From assembly GCA_020631355.1 (NCBI GenBank), contig JAHDHL010000006.1, forward strand, positions 118,859-182,858: 64,000 nt of DNA, written 5' to 3'. Shown here one piece after another: positions 1-9,085 of this stretch (position 1 is the first letter of the stretch; each line of letters starts with the position of its first letter). Below the pieces are notes generated by a model. That model did not search any database and was not told where the DNA came from. It saw nothing but the letters and a program-made list of their open reading frames with translations. Made by a program: the position numbers and the translations under genes. The DNA comes from Saprospiraceae bacterium (GTDB taxonomy: Bacteria > Bacteroidota > Bacteroidia > Chitinophagales > Saprospiraceae).

Positions 1-1
1 A

Positions 2-610
2 TACCGGGACTTCAAACAACCCAAGGGATTGTTCTTTGACCAGGATACTTTTCTGATGAGTCGTTACCTTGAAACTTGGGGTCAGCACATGCTATCATCC
101 GAAGCCAAAGTCAGTACATTCGAACAACTTGTCCATCAGGAAATCCCCTTGGATAAAATGCTTTTCATTCGTCCCAATGACGATTCCAAATTATTTGAGG
201 GCAAGGTTCTTGAATTTCGAAAAATAAAGGAATGGTATCAAAATATCATCGAACAAAAAGTAGAAAAAATAGGTACGGATACCATTGTTCTGGCAGGGCC
301 TGCCTATCAGATTCACAAGGAATGGAGGAACATTGTAGTGGATGGAAAAGTCGTGGCTAGTTCCAGTTATCGGAAAGATTTTGAGCCCTATTTTTCTGCA
401 ACTGATATCCCCGACCGTATGGTTGAATTCGTTGAGAAACGTTGCAAGGAATTCATGCCCCATGCTATTTTCGCAATGGATATTGCTTTGTGCGGAACGG
501 AACATGAATATTATATCATTGAATGCGGCTGCGCCAATTCCATTGGCTTTTACGAATGTGACATCAAGGAATACGTCCGAAGCATCTCAGCGTTTATTTC
601 TAATTCCTGA
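2..610 (+). CDS. ATP-grasp domain protein (R2K-like), 5' end outside window
   Basis: Partial gene: the reading frame is open to the left edge, so the true start lies outside the window and the TTG at 29 is not a convincing start. The visible ~200 residues look like the C-terminal half of an ATP-grasp ligase of the R2K (DUF4343-like) group. Near the end an ECGCAN...GFY segment resembles the metal-binding Glu/Asn strand of the fold (ExN followed by a Gly-Phe-Tyr turn), preceded by a basic VxASSSYRK segment. Such proteins couple ATP hydrolysis to carboxylate-amine ligation; the substrate cannot be told from sequence. It ends 142 bp before an unrelated membrane protein gene. The family call is from pattern recognition only. 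Confidence 0.65.
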   Translation, partial: YRDFKQPKGLFFDQDTFLMSRYLETWGQHMLSSEAKVSTFEQLVHQEIPLDKMLFIRPNDDSKLFEGKVLEFRKIKEWYQNIIEQKVEKIGTDTIVLAGPAYQIHKEWRNIVVDGKVVASSSYRKDFEPYFSATDIPDRMVEFVEKRCKEFMPHAIFAMDIALCGTEHEYYIIECGCANSIGFYECDIKEYVRSISAFISNS

Positions 611-752
611 ATTGTTCATACAGATATATTCTGATTCGTTTTTTTTCAAAAAATTTGATAAATTTAGATTCACTCTTCTTATCTAGCTACAAAAAGTACT
701 TTTTGGGCCTCCAGCCCTATTTCCTATTTTATCAAATTGAAAAATTAACAAA

Positions 753-1232
753 ATGAGTCGATTGCACTATGAAAATCACTCAGACGATTCGTCTGGAACG
801 ATTACAAAGAATTTCCAAGTCAAGGATGGTAATGTACCCACTCCACCCGCAAACAATTCCAATACAGGAGCGACAGGGCAATACCTGACAAAAATCGCCA
901 AACTCGTTCCTGCGGAAATCATTGCGGGATATTTGGCCATGTTTGGATTCGTACCTATGATTAGTACGGAAACAAGTGCCAAATCCATTGCGGGATGGGT
1001 TATTTTTGGTATTTGCCTGATACTGACTCCTGTTTATCTTAATTCCCAGGCAGAGGATGGAAAACCCAAGGTCATGCACCTTGCCGTTTCTACTGTTGCA
1101 TTCGTAATCTGGGCTTATGTCACAACGGGAAAAGAATTATTCATCGGTACCGATTTGTATAATGCTGCCGTGGGTTCCATTATCATGATTGGATTCAGTA
1201 TGGTCAGCGGAATGATCAAATACCAAAAATAG
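753..1232 (+). CDS. small four-helix membrane protein, unknown function
   Basis: 159 residues. The first ~45 are polar and low-complexity (Pro, Asn, Gly rich) and look cytoplasmic and disordered. Four hydrophobic segments follow at about 47-68, 76-96, 104-123 and 132-155. The first contains an IAKLVPAEIIAGYLAM stretch that looks like a conserved signature rather than a plain membrane anchor. No signal peptide and no catalytic motif. I do not recognise the family. The gene stands alone, with 142 bp of AT-rich DNA upstream (including a 16-bp palindrome at 690-705) and an intrinsic terminator right after it, so it is probably monocistronic. Confidence 0.7.
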   Translation: MSRLHYENHSDDSSGTITKNFQVKDGNVPTPPANNSNTGATGQYLTKIAKLVPAEIIAGYLAMFGFVPMISTETSAKSIAGWVIFGICLILTPVYLNSQAEDGKPKVMHLAVSTVAFVIWAYVTTGKELFIGTDLYNAAVGSIIMIGFSMVSGMIKYQK

Positions 1233-1251
1233 AAGCCATTCGATTCTAATT

Positions 1252-1289
1252 AAAAAATGCCTTTGTCGTACCTGAACAAAGGCATTTTT
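1252..1289. terminator. bidirectional intrinsic terminator
   Basis: Perfect 10-bp stem (ATGCCTTTGT at 1257-1266 with ACAAAGGCAT at 1276-1285) with a 9-nt loop. It is flanked by an A-run on the left and a T-run on the right, so it can work in both directions. It sits between the convergent genes ending at 1232 and 1297. Confidence 0.85.
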
Positions 1290-1296
1290 CATTCCA

Positions 1297-1596
1297 CTAT
1301 TTCTTATTGATATATTCCAATATTAATGCCTCTGCCTGCTTGTTCCTTTTCAAGCGGGCTACGGACAAGGGGGTATCTCCCTCAAAGTCTTCCACTACTT
1401 CCGGATTGGCTCCATTTTCCAATAAGAACCGGGTAATATCCAAATGATTGAAACGAATACTTTCCACCAAGGCGGAAGCCATATATTCGGGATGCTGATA
1501 ATTCGGATCGATGCCTTGATTCAGATAAAATTCCACCAAACCCAAATCACCCTCCTGTACTCCCTTGAACATTGCTTTCCAGTCTCCTCCTGACAT
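1297..1596 (-). CDS. small ankyrin-repeat protein
   Basis: 99 residues with no signal peptide, so probably cytoplasmic. Two to three ankyrin repeats are visible: GDLGLVEFYLNQGIDPN, then a degenerate ALVESIRFNHLDITRFLLENGANPE, then a GDTPLSVARLKRNKQAEALI repeat. The GADPN-like turns and LVxxLLxxG helices are typical. Ankyrin proteins bind partner proteins; there is no enzymatic domain. The nearest neighbour is the convergent membrane protein gene, which shares the terminator, so context gives no hint of the partner. Confidence 0.8.
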   Translation of the reverse strand: MSGGDWKAMFKGVQEGDLGLVEFYLNQGIDPNYQHPEYMASALVESIRFNHLDITRFLLENGANPEVVEDFEGDTPLSVARLKRNKQAEALILEYINKK

Positions 1597-1767
1597 ATAT
1601 TGATTTTTTATGAGGACATATTGTAATTGAACAATAATCCTTATTTTTTATTTTGGGATTTAGAGTGGGTTCAGATTTTATCGTCTGAATACCGAACACA
1701 CTACAAGCATGGTCGATTCCTCAATATTCCCAATTTGAGAATTGAATATAATTAGTCCTTATCCATT

Positions 1768-4026
1768 ATGAAAAAATTCATTAGAAAATTGATGATATTC
1801 CTTTGTGTATCCTTACTGGTTCTCTTTATTTCTTCCTGTTTCATCTATCATAACAGTGTTCATTACAAGACCTATCCCCTAAAGGTGAATACAAAGAAAT
1901 TTCCCCATCTCAATGAGAATGTCGAAATGGACTCCTTGGTTCAATCATTCATCAGTCAAATGACACTCAAGGATAAGGTCAGTCAATTGTATGGAGAAAA
2001 ACCCTTTCGGTTCTATCCCAAATTCCTGATTAATTTCTTTATTAAAAAAAGGTTTCCTCATGTTTACGTCGGGAGGAATAAGCAACTGGGAATTCCACCT
2101 TGGGTCTTATCGGATGGACCAAGGGGAGCCAGGGTCATGAGAAGTGATATCAAGGCTGTCACCACATTCCCCGTAGCCATGGCCCGAGGTGCGAGTTGGG
2201 ATGTTGATTTGGAATATCGCATTAATGATGTCATTGCCAAGGAAATGAGAGCGAACCAAACCAATTATGCAGCTACGCCCTGTATCAATTTACTGCGTCA
2301 TCCTGCTTGGGGTCGGGCACAGGAAACATACGGGGAAGACCCTTGGTTATTGGGAGAATTCGGCCTTGCAGCCGTCAAAGCCATAGAACAAAATAATGTC
2401 ATGGCTTGTCCCAAGCATTTCGCACTGAATAGTATAGAAAATTCCAGATGGGTGGTCAATGTGGAACTGGAAGAAAGGGCATTGAGGGAGGTATATCTTC
2501 CTCATTTCAAAAAGGTCATACAGGAGGGACAACCAGCTTCCCTTATGAGTGCCTACAATCAATTCAGAGGAGAACATTGCGGTAGCAACCATGAATTACT
2601 CACACAAATCCTCAGGGAAGAATGGGGCTTCGAGGGTTTTGTCAGTACGGATTGGATTTATGGATTGTATGACGGTATCGGAGGTGTGCAGGCAGGATTG
2701 GATGTCGAAATGCCCGTTCAGAATGCATATGCCTACAAAACGATTAAAAAGGGAATTGAAAATGGCGAAATAACAGAAAAACAAATTGACCAATTGGTAG
2801 AAAGGATATTGAAAACAAGATTAAAATATGCCATAATCCAAGATGATGACCAATTTCCGAAAGAATTAATCCTATCAAAGGAACATATCGTATTGGCGCG
2901 TGAAGCAGCCGAAAAAAGCATGGTACTAATCAAGAATGAAAATGTACTTCCATTCACCCAAAATTCCAATAAGAAAATAGCCGTGATTGGAAGATTGGCA
3001 GACTTGGAACAAACAGGTGACCATGGAAGTAGTAACTGCACCCCACCCTATGTCATTACTCCCTATCAAGGCTTGGTTAATTTCCATCAACAACTGGGTA
3101 ATGAGGTCATTTATAACGACGGAACAAATCTGGCCGAAGCCAAACAATTGGCTACCGAAGCTGATGAAGTCATTATTGTAGTGGGATATACATTCAAGGA
3201 GGAAGGAGAATATATCATCATGAATAAAAACAAGATGAAAGCATCCGCAGAAGCTGGAAAACTTGTAGGAAAAAAAGGAACGGGAGGAGACCGTGAAGAT
3301 TTGAAATTGTTAGCAGAGGATGAAGCATTAATTCTCGCCTTGGCAGATAAAAACGAAAAGACCGTCGTGGTTTATTCAGGAGGAAGTGCCATAGATTTAT
3401 CCAATTGGCATGATGAAGTCCCTGCTATTCTTTTTTCATGGTATGCAGGAATGGAGGGTGGAAATGCCTTGGCACATCTTCTTTATGGCACCCGGAATCC
3501 AAGTGGAAAATTACCATTCAGTATCGCTAGGAAATCTGGTGATTATCCTTATTTCAATGCTTTCACCAAGGAGATAACCTATGGATATTATCATGGCTAT
3601 ACCCTTTTCGAAAAAGAAAAAAAGGAAGTACTTTATCCTTTTGGACACGGATTGAGCTATACGGAATTCGAATACTCCAATCTGAAAACAAACAGTGGAA
3701 TTATCCATCCTGACAGCACCTTGAAAATCCAAGTGGACATTAGGAATACAGGTGAGGTACAAGGAGCTGAAATCGTACAATTATACATTGGTTTTTCCGA
3801 ATCCGAAGTTGACCGTCCGATTAAATTACTTCGGGCATTCGACAAGATTACCTTGGAACCACAAGCATCCAAAACAGTCTTTTTTGATATCCACCCAAGG
3901 GATTTGGCATGGTACAACCCCAAACAAAAAGCATGGGAGATAGAAATGATGACTTATGAATTGTTTGTTGGTGGTAGTTCCAGAAATAATGACCTACTCC
4001 AATCATCATTTGAAATCAGGGAATAA
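1768..4026 (+). CDS. glycoside hydrolase family 3 beta-glucosidase-like lipoprotein
   Basis: 752 residues, full length for a two-domain GH3 enzyme with a C-terminal fibronectin III-like domain. The N-terminus is a lipoprotein signal ending in ISSC (Cys24), so the enzyme should be anchored in the cell envelope. The (beta/alpha)8 domain shows LSDGPRGAR, NLLRHPAWGRAQETYGEDP and CPKHFALNSIEN motifs, and the nucleophile is expected at Asp295 in STDW. The alpha/beta sandwich follows at about 365-600, with an FnIII-like end from about 640. GH3 enzymes remove terminal beta-linked sugars from oligosaccharides; the exact sugar cannot be read. AlkA-like and SGNH esterase genes follow on the same strand at 48 and 57 bp, possibly in one transcript. 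Confidence 0.9.
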   Translation: MKKFIRKLMIFLCVSLLVLFISSCFIYHNSVHYKTYPLKVNTKKFPHLNENVEMDSLVQSFISQMTLKDKVSQLYGEKPFRFYPKFLINFFIKKRFPHVYVGRNKQLGIPPWVLSDGPRGARVMRSDIKAVTTFPVAMARGASWDVDLEYRINDVIAKEMRANQTNYAATPCINLLRHPAWGRAQETYGEDPWLLGEFGLAAVKAIEQNNVMACPKHFALNSIENSRWVVNVELEERALREVYLPHFKKVIQEGQPASLMSAYNQFRGEHCGSNHELLTQILREEWGFEGFVSTDWIYGLYDGIGGVQAGLDVEMPVQNAYAYKTIKKGIENGEITEKQIDQLVERILKTRLKYAIIQDDDQFPKELILSKEHIVLAREAAEKSMVLIKNENVLPFTQNSNKKIAVIGRLADLEQTGDHGSSNCTPPYVITPYQGLVNFHQQLGNEVIYNDGTNLAEAKQLATEADEVIIVVGYTFKEEGEYIIMNKNKMKASAEAGKLVGKKGTGGDREDLKLLAEDEALILALADKNEKTVVVYSGGSAIDLSNWHDEVPAILFSWYAGMEGGNALAHLLYGTRNPSGKLPFSIARKSGDYPYFNAFTKEITYGYYHGYTLFEKEKKEVLYPFGHGLSYTEFEYSNLKTNSGIIHPDSTLKIQVDIRNTGEVQGAEIVQLYIGFSESEVDRPIKLLRAFDKITLEPQASKTVFFDIHPRDLAWYNPKQKAWEIEMMTYELFVGGSSRNNDLLQSSFEIRE

Positions 4027-4074
4027 TGATGATGCAACAAATTATAATAATCGCTGTTGTGTCCTTGAAATCCA

Positions 4075-4680
4075 ATGTCCATGCAAAATACTATCCTTTC
4101 ACACTTAAAACAGGATACCACACTATCGGGAATCATTTCCCAGGTTTCATTTCCCGTACTAAAATCCACCGGAAATATTTTCCATGACCTGATGAGTTGT
4201 ATCATCGAACAACAAATCCATTATCGAAGTACGAAGAAAATATTCTCCAAGGCTTTGGAAAAAGCAGGTATTCATCTATTGACCTTGGATAATTTTGATG
4301 CGTTTGAAGAAAAGGGGCTAGTTGACATTAAAATGTCCGCTAAGAAATACGAGACCCTTGAAAGAACCATCACATTTTTCTCTGAAAATAAAATAGATTG
4401 GCAGCAATTGAGTGATGATGATGTCCGTTCCACATTCAAACAAATCAAGGGAATCGGTCCCTGGACCATAGATATGCTATTATTATATAATCTGGGGCGA
4501 AAAGATATCTTTCCCGCAGATGATTACCATCTTAAATTAATATTGAATAAATTATATGACGTAGATACTTCCGCAAGAATCAAGGCGCAGCATAAGGCCA
4601 TTGCTGAATCATGGTCACCCTACCGTTCTTATGCCACCATTTATTTATTAGAATACAAAAAACTACTTCGTAAAAAATAG
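4075..4680 (+). CDS. DNA-3-methyladenine glycosylase II-like (AlkA/HhH-GPD) protein
   Basis: 201 residues. It carries the helix-hairpin-helix (IKGIGPWTIDMLLLY, about 123-137) and the catalytic segment FPADDYHLK, where Asp150 aligns with the catalytic Asp of E. coli AlkA (FLPDDYLIK). A WSPYRSYA box matches AlkA's WKPWRSYA. It lacks AlkA's N-terminal beta domain, as do many short bacterial homologues. Function: excision of alkylated purines from DNA in base-excision repair, cytoplasmic. It lies 48 bp after the GH3 gene, probably by read-through rather than shared function. Confidence 0.88.
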   Translation: MSMQNTILSHLKQDTTLSGIISQVSFPVLKSTGNIFHDLMSCIIEQQIHYRSTKKIFSKALEKAGIHLLTLDNFDAFEEKGLVDIKMSAKKYETLERTITFFSENKIDWQQLSDDDVRSTFKQIKGIGPWTIDMLLLYNLGRKDIFPADDYHLKLILNKLYDVDTSARIKAQHKAIAESWSPYRSYATIYLLEYKKLLRKK

Positions 4681-4737
4681 GTTCGATTCATCAAGGTATC
4701 CAATCCTTTATCCGAAAACTTTGATTATTTTTCCTAA

Positions 4738-5892
4738 GTGAAAAAATATATCTTATATATCGTAGGCATTGTACTCTTTTTATTCTCGATAGGATGGTAT
4801 TTCTTATTTTTTGAATGGGAGAACAGTGATCAGGGTGCTACCGTCATCGCCAACTCTGATGTTCATTCATTTATTTACCATAAGATTCCATCCCTTTCCG
4901 TCTTAGGACAATACCATCAGGAAAAAGGATTCAACAGACTCGAACAACAATCCCAAGGAAAAGTCAGACCTAAGGTATGGCAATTGAGTCAGCATTCGGC
5001 TGGTCTTAGTATTCGTTTCCAATCCGATTCACCATACATCGCTGCAAACTGGTCCCTTGAACGGGAAAGGCACATGCGGAATATGACTGATATTGCAACC
5101 AGTGGATTGGATTTATATATCAGAAAAGACAGTAGTTGGAAATATGTTGCATCAGCTATTCCGAATGATTTGCATAATCATCAAATTCTGACCCATAACC
5201 TGAGTAACAGTCCGCAAGAATACCTTTTGTATTTGCCACTATATAATGATATCACTGATTTGGAAATTGGGGTTTTGCCCGAAAGCAACCTAAGTTTCGA
5301 AAAAAAGGAAGAGGATGTACTACCCATCGTTATTTATGGAACTTCCATCACGCAAGGAGCGAGTGCTTCCAGACCCGGACTTGCCTATCCATCCATTCTC
5401 TCAAGAACATTGGGGAAAGAAATCATCAATCTGGGATTTTCGGGTAATGGTCGCATGGAAATGGAATTAGCTGAAGTCATCTGTGGCATTCCCAATCAAC
5501 TCATCATTATTGATTGTACACCTAATATGAGCCCAGTGGATATCAGTACCTATGCCAGTTCGTTCATCAATCAAATCAGGGATTGTCATCCTGACATTCC
5601 CATTCTCATTATTGAGAATATCCCTAATGCATCCGCACCTTGGAACCATGAGGATGCTGAAACTTGGGGCAGTCAGACATTTGAGATGCAACAGACCCGA
5701 ACCATTAGGGAAATCTTCCTACAACTACAGAACAAGGGTATGGAGGACATGCACTATCTTTCTTCAGATGGGCTCATCGGAAATGATACGGAGGCTACGA
5801 TTGATGGCATCCATCCCAATGATATCGGTATGATGCGCATTGCCAACCAACTGGAACCTGTCATTCGGTCCATATTAGCTGAGTCTGAGTAG
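4738..5892 (+). CDS. membrane-anchored SGNH/GDSL hydrolase with GxDLY N-terminal domain
   Basis: 384 residues, starting at a GTG followed directly by Lys-Lys and a hydrophobic anchor (about 3-25), which supports this start. An N-terminal beta domain carries the SGLDLYIRKD motif (GxDLY). The esterase domain then shows block I GTSITQGASASRPG (nucleophile Ser), block II with Gly in INLGFSGNGRM, block III Asn in the same segment, and block V DGIHPND with the Asp/His pair. This two-domain arrangement occurs in carbohydrate esterases and acyl hydrolases of Bacteroidota. The protein is probably periplasm-facing and could deacylate glycans near the GH3 enzyme encoded upstream; that link is inferred from proximity. 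Confidence 0.85.
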   Translation: MKKYILYIVGIVLFLFSIGWYFLFFEWENSDQGATVIANSDVHSFIYHKIPSLSVLGQYHQEKGFNRLEQQSQGKVRPKVWQLSQHSAGLSIRFQSDSPYIAANWSLERERHMRNMTDIATSGLDLYIRKDSSWKYVASAIPNDLHNHQILTHNLSNSPQEYLLYLPLYNDITDLEIGVLPESNLSFEKKEEDVLPIVIYGTSITQGASASRPGLAYPSILSRTLGKEIINLGFSGNGRMEMELAEVICGIPNQLIIIDCTPNMSPVDISTYASSFINQIRDCHPDIPILIIENIPNASAPWNHEDAETWGSQTFEMQQTRTIREIFLQLQNKGMEDMHYLSSDGLIGNDTEATIDGIHPNDIGMMRIANQLEPVIRSILAESE

Positions 5893-5913
5893 GACTAGGC
5901 CATGGGGCTACCC

Positions 5914-5947
5914 AAAACAAAAAGCAGGTGGTACGCCAACCACCTGC
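5914..5947 (-). terminator. intrinsic terminator for the minus-strand gene at 5991-6344
   Basis: A perfect 9-bp stem (GCAGGTGGT at 5924-5932 with ACCACCTGC at 5939-5947) with a 6-nt loop. Read on the minus strand it is followed by a U-rich tract (A-rich at 5914-5923 on plus). It lies 43 bp beyond the stop codon of the minus-strand gene. Confidence 0.8.
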
Positions 5948-5990
5948 CAACAGAACTGCAATAAAAATATCAATACGGTATGAATTACTT

Positions 5991-6344
5991 TTATGCCTTG
6001 AATTTCTTCTGGAAATTCACCTTGATGTTATAGGTTTTTCCAACTTCGATGCTTGCGGATTGGAATGACTTGTAGTTCAAACGGGATTTGATGAACAAAT
6101 CGAATGCCCTATCTTCCGCACTAGTGCTCAGGACGATGAATTCGTTGTTTTTGTTCACCATGAACTCAATGTAGACCTTGGATTCGTCTCCATCAAAATA
6201 TTCGTCGCAATCATCGGTTAATTCCTGTTGTACAAATGTACTTACGGACTTGGCCGTTGGTTCCTTACCCAATTCGTTTCCTGCATAAGTTACTGTACTT
6301 AAACCGATTAGCATCGCTACGAACAACAATTTGAATGATTTCAT
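5991..6344 (-). CDS. small secreted protein, unknown function
   Basis: 117 residues with a clear Sec signal peptide (basic start, hydrophobic LLFVAMLIGLSTV, cleavage near TYA/GNE). The mature ~95-residue domain contains VYIEFMVNKNNEFIVLSTS and IKVNFQKKF, an alternating pattern like the alpha/beta C-terminal domain of TonB-type proteins, but without any membrane anchor. Family not recognised. Likely periplasmic. It is divergent from the STAND gene, with 200 bp between the starts, and has its own terminator. Confidence 0.75.
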   Translation of the reverse strand: MKSFKLLFVAMLIGLSTVTYAGNELGKEPTAKSVSTFVQQELTDDCDEYFDGDESKVYIEFMVNKNNEFIVLSTSAEDRAFDLFIKSRLNYKSFQSASIEVGKTYNIKVNFQKKFKA

Positions 6345-6544
6345 TTTAAAGAGTTTTATTAAGATTGATCAAATGATTTACACTTATAAAGAACATTAAA
6401 ACACCTCGAAGGACGCCTCAAAAGCATTGAGTTTCTACGAATGAATCCATAGTTCGTACCAAGGGATTGAAAAATCGGACATACTGTCAAATTCTATCGT
6501 TTTTGTATCTTGTGGGTAAAAAGAGGAGCTTAAATTAATCGAGG

Positions 6545-9085
6545 ATGACCAAAAGAGAATGGATCAATATCATTAAGTATGAATTAGAAAATAACAAGTT
6601 CCCTCTTGCCATCAACAAGTGCAAATCATTAGTTTTCGATGACCCAAGTGAAGAAAACAATCTCGCCAATATCCATAGAAGATGGAAAGAAAACGAGCAA
6701 CAAATCAGTAATCGTGTTATCCGTGATGAGACCTATCAGCTAGAAAAGAATAGACTCCACTTGGATTTGATGCGATTCTTGGATTCTTGGTCAACGGATG
6801 AAAGTGTTACGTTCCAACACATGGAAAATGGGATACAAAAATCCAAGACAATTATAGGTCTTCCCAAATTCCTCACCAACCAACCATTCGTACCAGATGT
6901 ATTCGAGGGTCGGGAGGAGGATGTCAAGGCCATCCATGAGCATTTATTCCAAGGTGAGAATATATTACTTATCGTCAATGGTGAGGGAGGTATCGGTAAG
7001 ACAACACTGGCGGCCAAATATTTCCATGAATACAAGGATGAGTACCATCACTTGGCTTGGCTCTTTGCAGAAAGAGGTATTCTGAATGCCATTCTTTTAT
7101 TGAATATTGAATTAAAAATCAATTTCACTCCTAATATACCTGAGGAGGAAAAACTGGATATCATTCTTAGGAGAATGGCTGAACTAGAAAAACCCTGCCT
7201 CCTAGTGATTGATAATGCGAATGATATTAAGAATTTGGATTTATATTATGGAAAATTAAAAACCTGCACGAATTTCCATTTATTATTAACCAGTAGAATC
7301 AATGAATACGAACAAGCAACTTGTCATAAGGCTAACATCCTGAATGATGATATCCTGATTCGTATTTTTAAGAAACATTACAAGAAAAAAATTGATGAGG
7401 ATATCTTAAAGCAACTCATTTATCTTGTAGGAGGAAATACATTGGTAATAGAATTATTGGCCAAAAGTTTATATTTCAAGAACAGACTGAATCATAAGTA
7501 TACGCTACCAGAACTCATTCAGGATTTAACAGACAAGGGAATATTCCATACCCAAGCAGATAAGAAAACCCAAGCCCCTTGGAGTCAACAAAGAAACATC
7601 CCAAAATCAGAACCCAAGGAAGTCATCAAGGCATTATACGACCTAGAACCACTTCCTGAGATGGAATTAAAAATCCTACAGAATCTTTCAGTTTTACCTG
7701 CTGTATACATTGATGTAGAAATCTTGGAAAATCAATTATTGAAGTATCCCAATCTGGATGAACATCTTTATAACCTTTATCAAAAGGGATGGATTGAATT
7801 GGAAGAAAAAGAAAATGCTTATTCCCAAATTAAAATCAGTCCAGTGGTACAGGCGGTAGTGCTTGAAGTAACGGAGGATATATTTGAAGCGAATGAGGGG
7901 ATGATAAAAAATATGGTCATACTACTTGACTATAATCCAGGCATAGGTCATTTTATTAATATTGACTATGACAAAGCTTTCCTATTGAGTGCGTGGGCTG
8001 AACACCTTACCAATAAAATTTATTTACCTAAAGTAGAAATTGGAAAGTTATTAGAATGCATAGCAAATTCAAAAAGAGTACAAGGCAACCCTAAGGGAGC
8101 CATTCAATATCAAATTAAATCAAAAAACATATTCAAAAAAATAAATAAAATTGACAACAACGAATACAATGAATACATGCTAGCCACTGCAGAGGGAAAA
8201 CTAGGTCATCTTTATGCAATCAATGGAAATTTCACACAAGGAGAAAAGCTATTAAAGAAAGGTAATAAATCTTTAAAATCCATCTTAAGTAGAACTAAAA
8301 ACAAAACTATTGTAATTAAAGATTTAGCAGCTTCTTTCTCTATGATGGGACACATATATGAGAAAATTAATCAACCTAAAAAAGCGATGAAAATGTATCA
8401 AAATGACTTACGTCTATCTAAAAAATTATATCAAAATAATAAGAAAGATCTCAATATAATTCATGGATTAGCAACTACTCTAAATCAAATAAGTGTTTTC
8501 TTACTTAAAGAAAAAGCATATAATAAGGCATTGTTAAAATTAAAACAGAGTCTCGATTTAACAAACAGCATATATTATAAAAACAATAATTCATTAAGTA
8601 TAAAAAATCAACTAGCTAATACACATTCAAACTTAATGAGAGCATATGGAGCATTAGGGAAAATAAAGGAAGCCTTAGAACATGCTCAAATCCAACTAAC
8701 TCTATTTCAAGAAATGTACAATGACAATAAGCAGAATAATAATTTCAAACTAAACTATGCCATTTCATGTGGTGCAGTAGGTGACATTTTATTCGGCACT
8801 ACAGCAATAGAAGACTCTATAGAATATTTTAAACTTGAGAAAGATTTATTATTGGAATTACTCGAAGAATCAACGGAAGACATTTCCATCACCAAAGGAT
8901 TGGCCATATCCTACTCCAAAATCGGCCACTTCCATGCCCAATATTCCAAAGACTCAGAAAAAGCCAAATCCCACTATCTCCAAGCCCAACAGCTTTGGGA
9001 GGAACTCGTAAAGACTTCCCCCCAGTATGCTGAATTTTCTGAGTATCTCGAAATGGTAAAGAACGATATCAGAAAGCTGGAGTAG
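6545..9085 (+). CDS. STAND NTPase: EAD11-like domain, NB-ARC-like NTPase, TPR repeats
   Basis: 846 residues. Residues 1-85 are a helical domain with a pattern close to effector-associated domain EAD11 (RRWKENEQQISNRVIRDETYQLEKNRL). A FVPDVFEGREEDVKAI entry then leads into the P-loop GEGGIGKTT (146-154, Lys152), Walker B KPCLLVIDNA and a LLLTSR sensor, a typical NB-ARC/STAND order. A winged-helix-like linker follows, and from about 530 to 840 there are tetratricopeptide repeats. Such proteins are sensors that oligomerise on ligand binding and recruit or trigger an effector, and many act in phage defence. No effector gene is adjacent. Codon use is AT-richer in the TPR part (about 8.0-8.85 kb). 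The stop overlaps the convergent DUF3570 gene by 17 bp. The immune role is inferred. Confidence 0.85.
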   Translation: MTKREWINIIKYELENNKFPLAINKCKSLVFDDPSEENNLANIHRRWKENEQQISNRVIRDETYQLEKNRLHLDLMRFLDSWSTDESVTFQHMENGIQKSKTIIGLPKFLTNQPFVPDVFEGREEDVKAIHEHLFQGENILLIVNGEGGIGKTTLAAKYFHEYKDEYHHLAWLFAERGILNAILLLNIELKINFTPNIPEEEKLDIILRRMAELEKPCLLVIDNANDIKNLDLYYGKLKTCTNFHLLLTSRINEYEQATCHKANILNDDILIRIFKKHYKKKIDEDILKQLIYLVGGNTLVIELLAKSLYFKNRLNHKYTLPELIQDLTDKGIFHTQADKKTQAPWSQQRNIPKSEPKEVIKALYDLEPLPEMELKILQNLSVLPAVYIDVEILENQLLKYPNLDEHLYNLYQKGWIELEEKENAYSQIKISPVVQAVVLEVTEDIFEANEGMIKNMVILLDYNPGIGHFINIDYDKAFLLSAWAEHLTNKIYLPKVEIGKLLECIANSKRVQGNPKGAIQYQIKSKNIFKKINKIDNNEYNEYMLATAEGKLGHLYAINGNFTQGEKLLKKGNKSLKSILSRTKNKTIVIKDLAASFSMMGHIYEKINQPKKAMKMYQNDLRLSKKLYQNNKKDLNIIHGLATTLNQISVFLLKEKAYNKALLKLKQSLDLTNSIYYKNNNSLSIKNQLANTHSNLMRAYGALGKIKEALEHAQIQLTLFQEMYNDNKQNNNFKLNYAISCGAVGDILFGTTAIEDSIEYFKLEKDLLLELLEESTEDISITKGLAISYSKIGHFHAQYSKDSEKAKSHYLQAQQLWEELVKTSPQYAEFSEYLEMVKNDIRKLE

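Noticed and set aside
690..705. CAAAAAGTACTTTTTG palindrome before the small membrane protein gene
   Set aside because: A short AT-rich dyad that could be an operator or weak terminator, or chance; too little to call.
7900..8850. Possible horizontal transfer of the STAND gene from its AT-rich middle
   Set aside because: AT bias is confined to Lys/Asn-rich TPR repeats and the gene ends match their neighbours; composition alone is not enough.
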